Assembly: GCF_030151385.1 (NCBI RefSeq)
Contig: NZ_JASLDS010000042.1
Coordinates: 1-52,569, forward strand
Length of the DNA: 52,569 nucleotides
Origin: Soonwooa sp.
GTDB lineage: Bacteria; Bacteroidota; Bacteroidia; Flavobacteriales; Weeksellaceae
Direction: 5' to 3'
A program made the position numbers and the translations under genes. Positions within the stretch are counted from its first letter, which is position 1, and every line of letters starts with the position of its first letter. Positions 1 to 9,001 of the stretch are shown here, piece by piece. Under the pieces are notes generated by a model. That model had not been told where the DNA came from. It was given only the letters and a program-made list of their open reading frames with translations, and did no database searches.

Positions 1-23
1 TGATTTGTGTTTTGTTTATTTTC

Positions 24-31
24 TAACTTTG
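24..31 (+). promoter_or_regulatory. Probable -7 box of the tsaD promoter
   Basis: TAACTTTG matches the Bacteroidota -7 consensus TAnnTTTG and ends 8 bp before the ATG at 40. A TTTG at 4-7 could be the -33 element, but its 16-bp spacing is shorter than usual. The box argues that translation starts at 40 and not at the earlier in-frame codon at 7, which would lie upstream of the transcript. Confidence 0.45.
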
Positions 32-39
32 CCATTCTT

Positions 40-1056
40 ATGAGCGAAACAATTATTTTAGGAATTGAGTCATCTTGCGACGACACTTCTGCTGCAATTA
101 TCAAAGGAAATCAAATTTTATCCAACATTGCTGCCAACCAATCTATTCATAATGAATATGGCGGCGTTGTGCCAGAGTTAGCTTCCAGAGCGCATCAGCA
201 AAACATAATTCCTGTGGTTACAAAGTCTTTTTCAAAAGCAAATATACAACAAAATGATATTTGCGCCATAGGTTTTACACGAGGACCAGGACTTTTAGGT
301 TCACTTTTGGTCGGAACCTCCTTTGCTAAATCTTTGGCAATGAGTCTCAATGTACCTTTAATTGAAGTTAACCACTTACAAGCACACATTTTGGCGCACT
401 TTATCGACGACGCTAATCCTACACCACCGAAGTTTCCTTTTTTGTGTTTAACCGTTAGTGGTGGACATACGATGATTGTTTTGGTGAAGGACTATTTCGA
501 TATGGAAATTATCGGAAAAACAATTGACGACGCCGCTGGCGAAGCTTTTGATAAAATCGGAAAAATATTTGACCTCGATTATCCTGCGGGACCAATCATT
601 GATAAACTCGCTAAAGAAGGCAATCCAGACGCTTTTCAGTTTAACAAGCCAAAACTAGACAATTATGATTATTCGTTTAGCGGTATTAAAACTTCTGTTT
701 TGTATTTCATTCAAAAAGAGATTAAGAAAAACCCGAATTTTATCCAAGAGAATCTAAATGATCTTTGTGCATCGATACAAAAAGCGATTATTGAAATCTT
801 GATGAAGAAATTAGAAAAAGCGGCAAAAGATCTTAACATCAAAGAAGTTGCAATTGCTGGCGGTGTTTCAGCTAACTCTGCTTTGCGTCAAGCAATGCAA
901 GCGAATCAGGAGAGATTAGGTTGGAACATCTACATCCCGAAATTTGAATACACAACCGACAACGCTGCGATGATTGCAATGGTTGCAAAGTTAAAATACG
1001 AGCGGGGCGAATTCACCGACCTACGTACAACTGCAACTTCAAAGTATGATTTGTAG
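40..1056 (+). CDS. tsaD: tRNA N6-adenosine threonylcarbamoyltransferase TsaD
   Basis: Cytoplasmic enzyme that, with TsaB and TsaE, transfers the threonylcarbamoyl group from threonylcarbamoyl-AMP to A37 of ANN-decoding tRNAs. Seen: the ASKHA-fold N-terminus GIESSCDDT, GGVVPELASRAH, the metal-binding pair H112/H116 in NHLQAH, SGGHT, DDAAGEAFDK, AGGVSANSALR and the C-terminal TDNAAMIA. The length of 338 residues is normal for bacterial TsaD. I chose the ATG at 40 because the protein then begins MSETIILGIESS as in the family, and because a promoter box overlaps the alternative upstream start. A lipoprotein gene follows 17 bp downstream on the same strand and may be cotranscribed. Nothing odd is visible. 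Confidence 0.97.
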   Translation: MSETIILGIESSCDDTSAAIIKGNQILSNIAANQSIHNEYGGVVPELASRAHQQNIIPVVTKSFSKANIQQNDICAIGFTRGPGLLGSLLVGTSFAKSLAMSLNVPLIEVNHLQAHILAHFIDDANPTPPKFPFLCLTVSGGHTMIVLVKDYFDMEIIGKTIDDAAGEAFDKIGKIFDLDYPAGPIIDKLAKEGNPDAFQFNKPKLDNYDYSFSGIKTSVLYFIQKEIKKNPNFIQENLNDLCASIQKAIIEILMKKLEKAAKDLNIKEVAIAGGVSANSALRQAMQANQERLGWNIYIPKFEYTTDNAAMIAMVAKLKYERGEFTDLRTTATSKYDL

Positions 1057-1073
1057 TCATTTTTCCTAAAAAG

Positions 1074-1607
1074 ATGAAGCCAGAAATAATCTTGCTTTTT
1101 ATTTTATGCTTTTGCATATCTTGTCAAAAAAGCGACGAGCAAAATATTTGCGACAACATTCTTACACAGGTTATTGATTCTAAATCAATAAATACTTACA
1201 ACTGCAATAATGAAAAAGATGTTGGTGAAGAAAAAACAATTTTCGTGAATGAAAATTTAGGAAATTACGTTGAAAATGATTTAGAATTTATTCCAAAAAA
1301 TTACACAACCGACAAAACTAAGTCTCAAAAAATCAGTATTAATCAAAACAATACTAATCTTTTAAAACTAAAAAGCTTAGCAGACATTCCAAAAGTTGAA
1401 AACAGAGACCAGTATTTATCGTCGCTCAAAAATTACTATGGAACTTTCAATTTTGGAAATCTATATTTGGATAAAAACCATGAAAATGCAATAATTCCTT
1501 TATATTATAGTTGCAATTCGCATAGTACAACTTCCTATTTACTTTATCTAAAAAAAGTAAACAAAAATTGGAAAATCATCCATGTAAAACAACTTTGGAT
1601 TTCGTAA
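1074..1607 (+). CDS. Putative lipoprotein of unknown function
   Basis: 177 residues beginning with a short lipoprotein signal peptide: Lys near the start, a hydrophobic stretch, then the lipobox CISC with Cys17 as the likely lipidated residue. The mature part is Asn/Lys-rich and polar, with no domain I recognise. The C-terminal third (residues about 115-177) has a repeating hydrophobic pattern that could be a small beta fold, including LLYLKKVNKNWKIIHVKQLW, which resembles the last strands of small immunity- or NTF2-like folds; that is only an impression. The gene starts 17 bp after tsaD and precedes a MepB-family gene by 25 bp, so the three could share a transcript. Function is unknown. Confidence 0.7.
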   Translation: MKPEIILLFILCFCISCQKSDEQNICDNILTQVIDSKSINTYNCNNEKDVGEEKTIFVNENLGNYVENDLEFIPKNYTTDKTKSQKISINQNNTNLLKLKSLADIPKVENRDQYLSSLKNYYGTFNFGNLYLDKNHENAIIPLYYSCNSHSTTSYLLYLKKVNKNWKIIHVKQLWIS

Positions 1608-1632
1608 ACATTTGAATTTTAGAAAAGACAAC

Positions 1633-2136
1633 ATGAAGATTGAAATACTAAATCGATTAGAAAAAGAAGTTTTTGAAAAAATTGGTTATAAAATTTCTGA
1701 TTTAGAACAAGATAATGAATGTGAGGAGTATTTGGGATATAATTTTCGAGTTAAAGATTTTAATATAAAATTTCGAAAAGCAAAAGTTACTCCCAAAAAA
1801 GTTGGCCAATTTGTAACCCTTTGGAAAAGAAATCCACAAGGCGAAACCGAAGCTTTTAATACTAATGATGATTTTGATTTCTACATCATTGCATCAGAAT
1901 CTGAAAATCGTTTCGGCATTTTTTTATTTCCAAAATTGGCTTTAGTAAAAAATAAAATTCTTTCCACGGAAAACGCAGAAGGAAAAAGAGGTTTTAGATT
2001 ATATCCTGTTTGGGATCTTCCGACCAACAAACAAGCGGAAAAAACCAAGCTTTGGCAATCAGAATTCTTTGTTAATTTTGCGGACAGCAAGGATAAGATT
2101 TTAAACCAAATAAATAGAATTTTTGATTTTAAGTAA
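1633..2136 (+). CDS. MepB family protein
   Basis: 167 residues from the ATG at 1633; a TTG seven codons upstream keeps the frame open but is a less likely start. The sequence fits the MepB family (named from the Staphylococcus mepRAB locus, biochemical role unknown): the core LGYNFRVKDFNIKFRKAKVTPKKVGQFVTLWKR, the following FDFYIIAS and FGIFLFPK, and GKRGFRLYPVWDLP are typical. It is predicted to be soluble and cytoplasmic, with no signal peptide or membrane segment. It follows the lipoprotein gene closely but has no functional link that I can see. No MATE pump or MarR regulator lies nearby, unlike the staphylococcal context. Confidence 0.8.
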   Translation: MKIEILNRLEKEVFEKIGYKISDLEQDNECEEYLGYNFRVKDFNIKFRKAKVTPKKVGQFVTLWKRNPQGETEAFNTNDDFDFYIIASESENRFGIFLFPKLALVKNKILSTENAEGKRGFRLYPVWDLPTNKQAEKTKLWQSEFFVNFADSKDKILNQINRIFDFK

Positions 2137-2221
2137 TCTCTAAAACATTTCTCAATTGCGCATTTTTAAGTAATTTTGTTCTTCCGAAAATGCTTCTAAA
2201 TTTAACATCTAATACACCACA

Positions 2222-2923
2222 ATGAAACTTTTCTACGGCGATATATTTCCTGAAATCAAAATTAACGAAGAAGAACAGCAACACATCACCAAAGTGCTTC
2301 GCATAAGAGAAGGCGAAGAAATCTATTTGACTGATGGTTTGGGAAATTTGGCTTTTGGAACTTTAAAATTGGAAGGTAAAAAAGCAAGTTTGGACGTTAT
2401 TGAAATCAAAGAAAAACAAACAGAATTTGCACCAAAACTTCATATTGCGATTGCGCCAACCAAGAACATCGACCGCATCGAATTCTTTATTGAAAAGGCA
2501 ACAGAAATGGGCATTTCGGAGATTACTTTAATTAACACCGAAAAGACGGAAAGAAAAAACCTTAACATTGACAAACTGAGAAAGCAAAGCATTGCGGCGT
2601 CCAAGCAGAGTTTGAGATTTCACTTTCCTGTGTTAAATGATTTGACGAAGTTTTCTGATTTTATAAAAATATTGAATCCAGAAACAAGTTTCGTAGCGCA
2701 TTGCCATGAAAATTTGGAACGAATGGATTTAAAAACAATTCAAAATTCTAATTTACAAAGCGTTACATTTCTCATTGGACCAGAAGGTGACTTTTCGGAA
2801 AAAGAAATCCAAATGCTTGCTGACAAAGGCATCAAAGCAGTCAGTCTTGGACATCAGCGTCTAAGAACCGAAACCGCAGGAATTTTTGTAGCCGCTTGGA
2901 ATTACAATTTGTCGATAAAATAG
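2222..2923 (+). CDS. rsmE: 16S rRNA (uracil1498-N3)-methyltransferase RsmE
   Basis: SPOUT-class methyltransferase that methylates N3 of U1498 in 16S rRNA using S-adenosylmethionine. 233 residues, normal for the family. Seen: the N-terminal PUA-like part with HITKVLRIREGEEIYLTDG, the linker APTKNIDRIEFFIEKATEMGI, the AASKQSLR motif and the C-terminal trefoil-knot SAM site with LIGPEGDFSEKE and SLGHQRLRTETAGIFVAAW. A TAATTTTG box at 2171-2178 fits the Bacteroidota -7 consensus about 44 bp before the ATG, so the gene probably has its own promoter. It converges with the TPR/LuxR-type gene on the opposite strand, leaving only 13 bp between the stops. Confidence 0.95.
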   Translation: MKLFYGDIFPEIKINEEEQQHITKVLRIREGEEIYLTDGLGNLAFGTLKLEGKKASLDVIEIKEKQTEFAPKLHIAIAPTKNIDRIEFFIEKATEMGISEITLINTEKTERKNLNIDKLRKQSIAASKQSLRFHFPVLNDLTKFSDFIKILNPETSFVAHCHENLERMDLKTIQNSNLQSVTFLIGPEGDFSEKEIQMLADKGIKAVSLGHQRLRTETAGIFVAAWNYNLSIK

Positions 2924-2936
2924 TTTTAAGAAAAAA

Positions 2937-4508
2937 CTAAAAACTTAAAAGATAATTTGTAAGGTTTTGATTCTCGTCGATTCCTAATTTTTTACGCAAT
3001 CTGTGACGTGCAATCGTAATGCTGTTATAGCTTTGTTGCGTGATGGCAGAAATTTCTTTACTAGAAAGATTCATTTTTAGAAAAGCACAAAGTCGAATTT
3101 CATTTCGGGTTAAATCTGGATATTTTGCTAATAATTTTTTATAAAAATCTTCATGCGTTTCTTTGAAGAGTTTTTCGAACTCGCCATCATTAAAACGTCC
3201 AGGATTATTCTTAAGATCGCCAATAATCTGCGTGATGAGATGTTTGGTTTTAGTACCAGAACTTTCCTTTACCTCTTGCAATCTTTTAGAAGTATTATCC
3301 AAAATTTCGCGCGTTTGGATTGCTTTCAGATTCTTTTCGGTAATCTCTCGATTCTTTTCTTCAAGTTGTGTAATTAACAGTTCGTTTTCAGCATTTCGTT
3401 TTTTGAGTTTCGTCTGTTGCAATTTGTAAAACAAAACAAAAACCAAGACCAACAAAACCAAAGCGACAAATCCTGCCAGCATCAAAATCGTGTACCGATC
3501 TTTTGCCGCAGCCAACTCATTATCCTTAGTTTTTTGACGGTATTTTAACTCCAAAATACTAATTTGATCTTTGGACTGTTGCAACAATTTTTTATCATTA
3601 AGATCTTTGGTTATATGCAGATAAAACAAAGCCGATTTTGGATCATTTTCGCTTTCGTAAATTGCCGCCAACTCTTCCGAAGTCGCTTTTTTAATCAAAT
3701 CAAAACGGTGTTCATTACTTATTTTAAAAGCTTCTAAAAGATAAGTCTTCGCTTTGTTTTGGTCTTTCGCAATATTTCGATAACCATAGCCGATATTGTA
3801 ATTAATTTGGGCAAGATCATAATAGCTTTTATTTTTCTTCGCGAGATCTTCTGCCAGAAAAGTATTTTTGAGCGCATTGTTAAAATCATCCAATTCGAAA
3901 TAGACCAAACCAATATTTTGCAATGACATAATTTGACCAACAGTATCCTTTAACGCGACACTACTTTTGTAAGCATCTCTAAAAGTTGTAATGGCTTTAT
4001 CAAATTGTTTTTCTTTATGTTCAATAACACCCAAATTATTCGAAATCCTAATACTAATTGTGTCAGGTTTGTTGGTATCTAGCTCTTTGAGTGCTTCTTG
4101 GTAAAAACTTTTTGCTTTGTCATTTTGCTTAGACAAGTTATAGACATTCCCAATACCTTTTAGTGGAATATAAAGTTTCTTGATGCCATTTTCGCGCATT
4201 ACATACAATTCTTCGTTGTAATATTTAAGCGCTAAATCGTAGATTTCCTGTGAGAAGTACACTTGACCAGCAGCATCATAAAGGTCAGTAAGAATATTTG
4301 GATTTTTAACTTTGTCAGCATTTTGCAATGCATCTTCGATATATAAAATCGATTTTTGCCCATCTTTGTTTTTAAATTCCATAGCTTTTTGCACCAAACC
4401 AGAAACAAAAACTTCTTTTTCGTTTTGGTTAAGCTTCTTCTGACCATAAGCCAGAAAGCCTAAAATCAAAAACACAACAGAAATAATTTTTCGCGAAATA
4501 AACTGCAT
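2937..4508 (-). CDS. Membrane-anchored TPR protein with C-terminal LuxR-type HTH
   Basis: 523 residues. Order: signal peptide or N-terminal anchor (residues 1-22, ending AYGQ), a periplasmic array of TPR helices (about 30-325), one transmembrane helix (about 343-366, rich in Leu/Val), a coiled coil (about 368-415), then a helix-turn-helix resembling LuxR/GerE (about 465-520, with LTRNEIRLCAFLKMNLSSKEISAI and SITIARHRLRKKLGI). This architecture is common in Bacteroidota and suggests that a periplasmic signal is passed to cytoplasmic DNA binding, though the ligand is unknown. It is transcribed divergently from the T9SS-secreted protein at 4738, with 229 bp between starts. A protein of the same design lies at 31471-33270, also beside T9SS genes, so control of the neighbouring secreted protein is a reasonable inference. 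Confidence 0.82.
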   Translation of the reverse strand: MQFISRKIISVVFLILGFLAYGQKKLNQNEKEVFVSGLVQKAMEFKNKDGQKSILYIEDALQNADKVKNPNILTDLYDAAGQVYFSQEIYDLALKYYNEELYVMRENGIKKLYIPLKGIGNVYNLSKQNDKAKSFYQEALKELDTNKPDTISIRISNNLGVIEHKEKQFDKAITTFRDAYKSSVALKDTVGQIMSLQNIGLVYFELDDFNNALKNTFLAEDLAKKNKSYYDLAQINYNIGYGYRNIAKDQNKAKTYLLEAFKISNEHRFDLIKKATSEELAAIYESENDPKSALFYLHITKDLNDKKLLQQSKDQISILELKYRQKTKDNELAAAKDRYTILMLAGFVALVLLVLVFVLFYKLQQTKLKKRNAENELLITQLEEKNREITEKNLKAIQTREILDNTSKRLQEVKESSGTKTKHLITQIIGDLKNNPGRFNDGEFEKLFKETHEDFYKKLLAKYPDLTRNEIRLCAFLKMNLSSKEISAITQQSYNSITIARHRLRKKLGIDENQNLTNYLLSF

Positions 4509-4737
4509 TAAAACCTCAAATAGAATACAAAGTTAGCAATAATAATATGTAATAATTTTGAATGAAAACATTTTTAACCAAAATAAAAGTAAACAGCTAT
4601 AAATCAATCAGTTAACTCAATGTGAAATATTTTGAAATATATAAATTTTAAATTGTAAAGGTTTTATAAGCACCAAAAAATTGATATTAGATTTATAATT
4701 AAGTAATCTTGTATCATAATCGAAAATCCTCATTAAT

Positions 4738-6528
4738 ATGAAACGTCACTACTTATCTTTTTTATCACTGCTTGTCGGAGCAGCAGCTTTCGGACAAACA
4801 CTAATCTCTGAAGGTTTTGAAAATGGAATCCCATCATCTTGGAGTATTAAAAGCACTAGCACAACTGAAACTTGGACATCAAAACCAGCAGGAACTTTCC
4901 CATACCTAAAAACAGGTTTAGCATATGTTGAAGTTGATCCCAATACTTCTATCAGTGACGAGTGGTTGATTACACCATCTTTTGATCTTTCTACAGCAAC
5001 TACACCTGCAGTAGAATTTACGATTGCCGCAAATCCATATTTTTGGGTTGAGCAAGATACTTCAGATTTCTTTATTAAAATATCGACTGATAATGGAACA
5101 ACTTGGACTCAAATTTGGGATAAAATGCAATACCCAAATACAACCAATGGTTTCATACCTCAAAGAATCAGAATTAACCTTGATCAATACATTGGGAAAC
5201 AAAATGTAAAAATTGCCTTCCAAAACAAAGCGCACGATGTAGCTCCTGGGACGCTTATTACGGCTGTAATGCTGGATAATATTTCTGTAACAGCGAAAAG
5301 AGATCCTTACTGTGTCGCTTATTTTCCAGAAAATAAAGTTACACCTATCACCAATGTGACATTTGCAGGAATTAATAATTCAAGTTCTAACACGACTGAT
5401 GGATCAGATTCTTATCAAAACTTTACCAATATTGTAGGTGAAGCAAACAAAGAACAAACTTATGAAATCCAAGTAAAAGCCAATTATGCAGGTCCTACAG
5501 CGGTATACATTACAGCTTTCATCGACTGGAATGGCAATGGAACTTTTGCTGGTCCAGAAAAAATATTCTTAGGAAAAGTACCTAGTGCATCTACACCTTT
5601 GGTAGCTAACATCACAATTCCGACGTACGCAAAACCTGGATTAACAAGAATGCGTATCATAAGCTCGAACTCTATTGCAGCATCAACACCGTGCTTTAGT
5701 GGTCAAACAACTCCTGCAGGACAAATTGAAGATTATTCACTTTTAATAAAAGGTGCTTCTGTTGACCCTGTAGATGATGGTTGTTCAATCTTCTATCCAG
5801 GTTCTTTTGAGGACGGAACACAGATGCAAAAAGGTGTTATCTCTGCTAATGATTTCGTTATCAAAGCGAACAGAACAATGGACATCAAAAAATTAGAAGT
5901 TCCAATTTCGAATACTATTAATGTTGCAGATTTAATTTTCTATAAAGATAATAATGGTCAACCAGGAGAAATTGTTAAAAAGTATAGCAATGTAGCACCA
6001 TCATTACAAATCTACCAAGTTGACTCGAATGGTTCTAAAGTTTACAAAAATACTTTTGACTTACCAGAAACATTAAGCATTACAACTGGCGCAAATGATA
6101 CCTTGTATTGGCTAGGAATGACAAATCCTCAAGAATCTACAGAATACAATTACTGGAATACCGCAGACGTTAGAACTAATTCTGTTGCTAAAGTATCCAC
6201 TAACAATGGTGCAAGTTGGATCGCAGTAAATGTTGATGTTGACGGTGCGTTTAACCTATATGGCGATTGTTCCATGATGGGCACAACAGAAGCTAATGCG
6301 CAAAAAGCGTCTTACTTCCCGAATCCTGTAACCGATAAATTGTTTATTAAATCTAAAAAAGATATCGCGAACATTAGCATCTACAATTTTGCAGGCCAAG
6401 TTGTAAAATCTAACATCAAGCTAAACAATGAAGAGCTTAATCTAACATCATTACAAAAAGGAAATTACCTTGTGACTTTAAGTTTTGCTGATGGAAGCTC
6501 TGATAGCTTTAAAATTATCAAACAATAA
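4738..6528 (+). CDS. T9SS-secreted protein with choice-of-anchor J and GEVED domains
   Basis: 596 residues, exported. Seen in order: Sec signal peptide (1-20, ending AAFGQ); a jelly-roll domain of the choice-of-anchor J type (about 22-190, starting EGFENGIPSSW); a GEVED domain (about 195-335, with CVAYFPEN, an FIDWNGNGTF calcium-like loop and GQIEDYSLLI); an unassigned beta-rich region (about 340-515); and a type A T9SS sorting domain (about 522-596, starting YFPNPVTDKLFIKS and ending KGNYLVTLSFADGSSDSFKIIKQ). The protein is therefore expected on the cell surface or in the medium after outer-membrane export and removal of the tail. No protease motif is seen; adhesin or binding roles are plausible but unproven. 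A terminator follows at 6546. Confidence 0.88.
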   Translation: MKRHYLSFLSLLVGAAAFGQTLISEGFENGIPSSWSIKSTSTTETWTSKPAGTFPYLKTGLAYVEVDPNTSISDEWLITPSFDLSTATTPAVEFTIAANPYFWVEQDTSDFFIKISTDNGTTWTQIWDKMQYPNTTNGFIPQRIRINLDQYIGKQNVKIAFQNKAHDVAPGTLITAVMLDNISVTAKRDPYCVAYFPENKVTPITNVTFAGINNSSSNTTDGSDSYQNFTNIVGEANKEQTYEIQVKANYAGPTAVYITAFIDWNGNGTFAGPEKIFLGKVPSASTPLVANITIPTYAKPGLTRMRIISSNSIAASTPCFSGQTTPAGQIEDYSLLIKGASVDPVDDGCSIFYPGSFEDGTQMQKGVISANDFVIKANRTMDIKKLEVPISNTINVADLIFYKDNNGQPGEIVKKYSNVAPSLQIYQVDSNGSKVYKNTFDLPETLSITTGANDTLYWLGMTNPQESTEYNYWNTADVRTNSVAKVSTNNGASWIAVNVDVDGAFNLYGDCSMMGTTEANAQKASYFPNPVTDKLFIKSKKDIANISIYNFAGQVVKSNIKLNNEELNLTSLQKGNYLVTLSFADGSSDSFKIIKQ

Positions 6529-6545
6529 TTTTTCAATATTATTCT

Positions 6546-6582
6546 AAAAAGGCTGTTTTACATTTTGTGAGACAGCCTTTTT
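6546..6582 (+). terminator. Rho-independent terminator after the 4738 gene
   Basis: An 11-bp perfect stem (AAAAAGGCTGT with ACAGCCTTTTT, 6546-6556 and 6572-6582) around a 15-nt loop, ending in a T-run. It lies 18 bp after the stop codon of the T9SS protein gene. Confidence 0.85.
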
Positions 6583-6733
6583 GCTTTATCATGGATTAAA
6601 TTTAAAAACAATCAAACATACAAATACAATAAACTATGTACTATATCAAGGACAAGTTTAAAAATCGAAAAAAACAAGAAAACTCAGCAATATCCAATTT
6701 TCAAAACTCAAGAAAAAATAAGACCTTTGCAGC

Positions 6734-7228
6734 ATGAAAAGGATTTTGTTACTTTCTGATAGCCATTCTTACATCGACGACCGAATTTTGTCCTACGCCA
6801 AAGATGTGGACGAAGTTTGGCATGCTGGCGATTTTGGAAGTATGCAAGTCATCGAAGAACTCGAAAAGCTAAAACCGCTTCGTGGTGTCTATGGCAATAT
6901 CGACGAGGCCAAAATCCGAACAATTTTTCCAGAAGTCAACACTTTTATGTGCGAGGAGGTCAAAGTCCTTATGATTCATATTGGTGGTTATCCTAACAAA
7001 TACACGCCACTTGCAAAAAAACATATTGCGAAAGAACAACCACAATTATTTATTTCAGGGCACTCGCATATTCTGAAAGCGATGTACGATGATAAGAATA
7101 AATTGCTACATCTTAATTCAGGCGCTTGCGGCAAGCAAGGTTGGCACAAAGTCCGCACTATGATGCGCTTCTCGATTGAAGGAAAAGAAATCAAAGATTT
7201 AGAAATTATAGAACTCGGACCAAAATGA
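6734..7228 (+). CDS. YfcE/MJ0936-type metallophosphoesterase
   Basis: 164-residue cytoplasmic phosphodiesterase of the YfcE/MJ0936 family. The dimetal-binding motifs are complete: SDSHS near residue 8, HAGDFGS near 31, GVYGNID near 52, a conserved His in MIHIGGYPNKYTP near 80, and SGHSH near 108 followed by LNSGACG. The natural substrate of this family is usually unknown; family members hydrolyse model phosphodiesters. The stop codon overlaps the next start (ATGA at 7225), so it is translationally coupled to the Smr-domain gene. Confidence 0.88.
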   Translation: MKRILLLSDSHSYIDDRILSYAKDVDEVWHAGDFGSMQVIEELEKLKPLRGVYGNIDEAKIRTIFPEVNTFMCEEVKVLMIHIGGYPNKYTPLAKKHIAKEQPQLFISGHSHILKAMYDDKNKLLHLNSGACGKQGWHKVRTMMRFSIEGKEIKDLEIIELGPK

Positions 7229-7719
7229 AAATCGGCGACGCAGTAAGTATTTTAGACGACGATTTTCGTGGACACATAACATCGGTAAAACCCAATGGTT
7301 ATGATGTCAAAGACGAATTTGGGTTTGTTTATTTCTTTCCAAAAGACAAAGTTTTGCCTTTAGATAAAAGTTTTTACGATGACATCCAAGTTTCTGTAAA
7401 AAAGGAAAATCTAAAACCTGTTTCTAAAAAGCATAAGAAGGAAGCATTTCGCATTGATTTACATTTCGAAAGTCTTGTCAAAAATCCGCAAGATTACGAA
7501 TCTTTTGAACGTTTGATGATTCAGCGAGAAAAATTACAAGAAGCCATAGAATTTTGTAGAAAACACAAGTTAAAACGTATGATAATCATCCACGGAATTG
7601 GCGATGGTATTTTACAAAATATGGTATACGACGTCATCAAAGGCTTAGCCAATGTCGAATATGACGACGATGGATTTTTCTACCATCAATCTGGCAGCAT
7701 CGAACTTATTTTTAAATAA
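7225..7719 (+). CDS. Smr-domain protein (DUF2027-like N-terminus)
   Basis: 164 residues. The first 50 residues form an SH3/KOW-like patch (GDAVSILDDDFRGHITSVKPNGYDVKDEFGFVYFF) as in Bacteroidota DUF2027 proteins. The C-terminal part (about 75-164) is an Smr domain with IDLHFESLV, a helix ending in HKLKRMIIIHGIGDGIL, and the final strand. Smr domains are commonly nucleic-acid-binding or nicking modules related to the MutS2 C-terminus; the role of this stand-alone version is not established. It overlaps the phosphoesterase gene by 4 bp, so the two are probably made together. Confidence 0.82.
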   Translation: MKIGDAVSILDDDFRGHITSVKPNGYDVKDEFGFVYFFPKDKVLPLDKSFYDDIQVSVKKENLKPVSKKHKKEAFRIDLHFESLVKNPQDYESFERLMIQREKLQEAIEFCRKHKLKRMIIIHGIGDGILQNMVYDVIKGLANVEYDDDGFFYHQSGSIELIFK

Positions 7720-7729
7720 TTCAAAAAAA

Positions 7730-8278
7730 TTAATTCATTGTGACATCATCAGGAGAATTTGCGAAAATTAAAAAATCGCCACCAAGATTTTGCATAATAT
7801 CGCGCCAAAGCCCTTTATCATTAGGGAAAGTGTAATCGAGGTTATAGACATCAACCACTGTCCAATATTTATTTTTGATTTCCGTTTCCAGCTGCATTCC
7901 ACCCCATCCAGAATAACCAGCAAAAACTTTCATCTGAGAAATCTCCAAATCTCCATCAACAATCGCAGCCACAACTTTTTGGATATCTTCGGTTACATAG
8001 AATTCTTCATTAATCTGACTAAAACTTTCTGTAACTGGTTTACCTTTAATGATAAAGAAAATACGGTCACGTTCCACAGGTCCACCATCATAGACTTCAA
8101 CTTCAAAACCAAAAATCTCATCAAGCTTTTCACTCATCAATTTATTCTTTTTGTTGAGGATAAGTCCGAACGCACCATGCAAGTCGTGCTCTAGCAATAG
8201 CACTACAGAACGCGAAAATATATCGCCAGATGCATCAGGCGTTGAGATTAATAGTTTACCTTTGTAAGAGTTATTCAT
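7730..8278 (-). CDS. YqgE/AlgH family protein (DUF179)
   Basis: 182 residues, typical for the family. Seen: the N-terminal GKLLISTPDASGDIFSRSVVLLLEHDLHGAFGLILNK, the central VYDGGPVERDRIFFI, and the signature GYSGWGGMQLETEI. Proteins of this family are soluble and conserved but of uncertain function; a role in transcriptional control (AlgH) was proposed in Pseudomonas. The gene converges with the Smr gene, leaving 10 bp between stops, and diverges from pdxH, so the 78 bp between 8278 and 8357 must hold both promoters. Confidence 0.92.
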   Translation of the reverse strand: MNNSYKGKLLISTPDASGDIFSRSVVLLLEHDLHGAFGLILNKKNKLMSEKLDEIFGFEVEVYDGGPVERDRIFFIIKGKPVTESFSQINEEFYVTEDIQKVVAAIVDGDLEISQMKVFAGYSGWGGMQLETEIKNKYWTVVDVYNLDYTFPNDKGLWRDIMQNLGGDFLIFANSPDDVTMN

Positions 8279-8356
8279 AACTCAAAACTAAGTAAAATAT
8301 AATTTTTTAGCAATAATTTTTGAATCAATTGCTAATCAAATATTAATAATTCGACT

Positions 8357-9001
8357 ATGGAAGACCTCCATCAACACAGAAAATCTTACGAGAAAGCCGA
8401 ACTTACAGAAGAGCAAATCCGTGAAAACCCAATAGAACAGTTTAGAGATTGGTATCTAGATGCCGAAGAAAACCCTTTGGTGGTAGAAGCTAATGCAATG
8501 GCAATTTCAACTGTTGAAGCCGATGGATGTCCACGTACAAGAATGGTTTTGTTAAAAGCTTATAATGAGAACGGTTTTATTTTTTATACCAATTACGACA
8601 GCCGCAAAGGAAAAGCGATAGAAACAACTCACAAAGCATGTTTACATTTCTTTTGGCCAAGTCTGGAACGTCAAATTATTATTAAAGCGAATCTCGAAAA
8701 AATTGCGTCCAATCTTAGTGACGGCTACTTTCATTCGCGTCCTAGAGGAAGTCAAATCGGTGCGTTGGTTTCGCCACAGAGTCAAGAAATTCCGAACCGC
8801 GAGTTTTTAGAAAACAGACTTCACAATCTAGAAAAAGAACTCGAGGGTCAAGAAATCCCAAGACCAGAAAATTGGGGTGGTTATCTTGCGAAACCTTATG
8901 AAATCGAATTTTGGCAAGGTCGTCCAAACCGACTTCACGATAGGATTATCTACAAATTAGAAAACGAACTGGACTGGATTGTAAAAAGATTAGCGCCCTA
9001 A
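8357..9001 (+). CDS. pdxH: Pyridoxamine 5'-phosphate oxidase PdxH
   Basis: FMN-dependent cytoplasmic oxidase that converts pyridoxamine or pyridoxine 5'-phosphate to pyridoxal 5'-phosphate. 214 residues, normal length. Seen: NPIEQFRDWYLDAEENP, the FMN and substrate-binding stretches PRTRMVLLKAYNENGFIFYTNYDSRKGKAI and HFFWPSLERQIIIKA, the SRPRGSQIGALVSPQSQ motif, and the C-terminal WGGYLAKPYEIEFWQGRPNRLHDRI with the conserved substrate-contacting Arg/His. The gene runs into the opposite-strand membrane protein gene with a 4-bp tail-to-tail overlap. Confidence 0.97.
   Translation: MEDLHQHRKSYEKAELTEEQIRENPIEQFRDWYLDAEENPLVVEANAMAISTVEADGCPRTRMVLLKAYNENGFIFYTNYDSRKGKAIETTHKACLHFFWPSLERQIIIKANLEKIASNLSDGYFHSRPRGSQIGALVSPQSQEIPNREFLENRLHNLEKELEGQEIPRPENWGGYLAKPYEIEFWQGRPNRLHDRIIYKLENELDWIVKRLAP

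Noticed and set aside
7..39. Upstream extension of tsaD
   Set aside because: Adds 11 residues unlike TsaD and overlaps a TAnnTTTG promoter box; the start at 40 fits the family.
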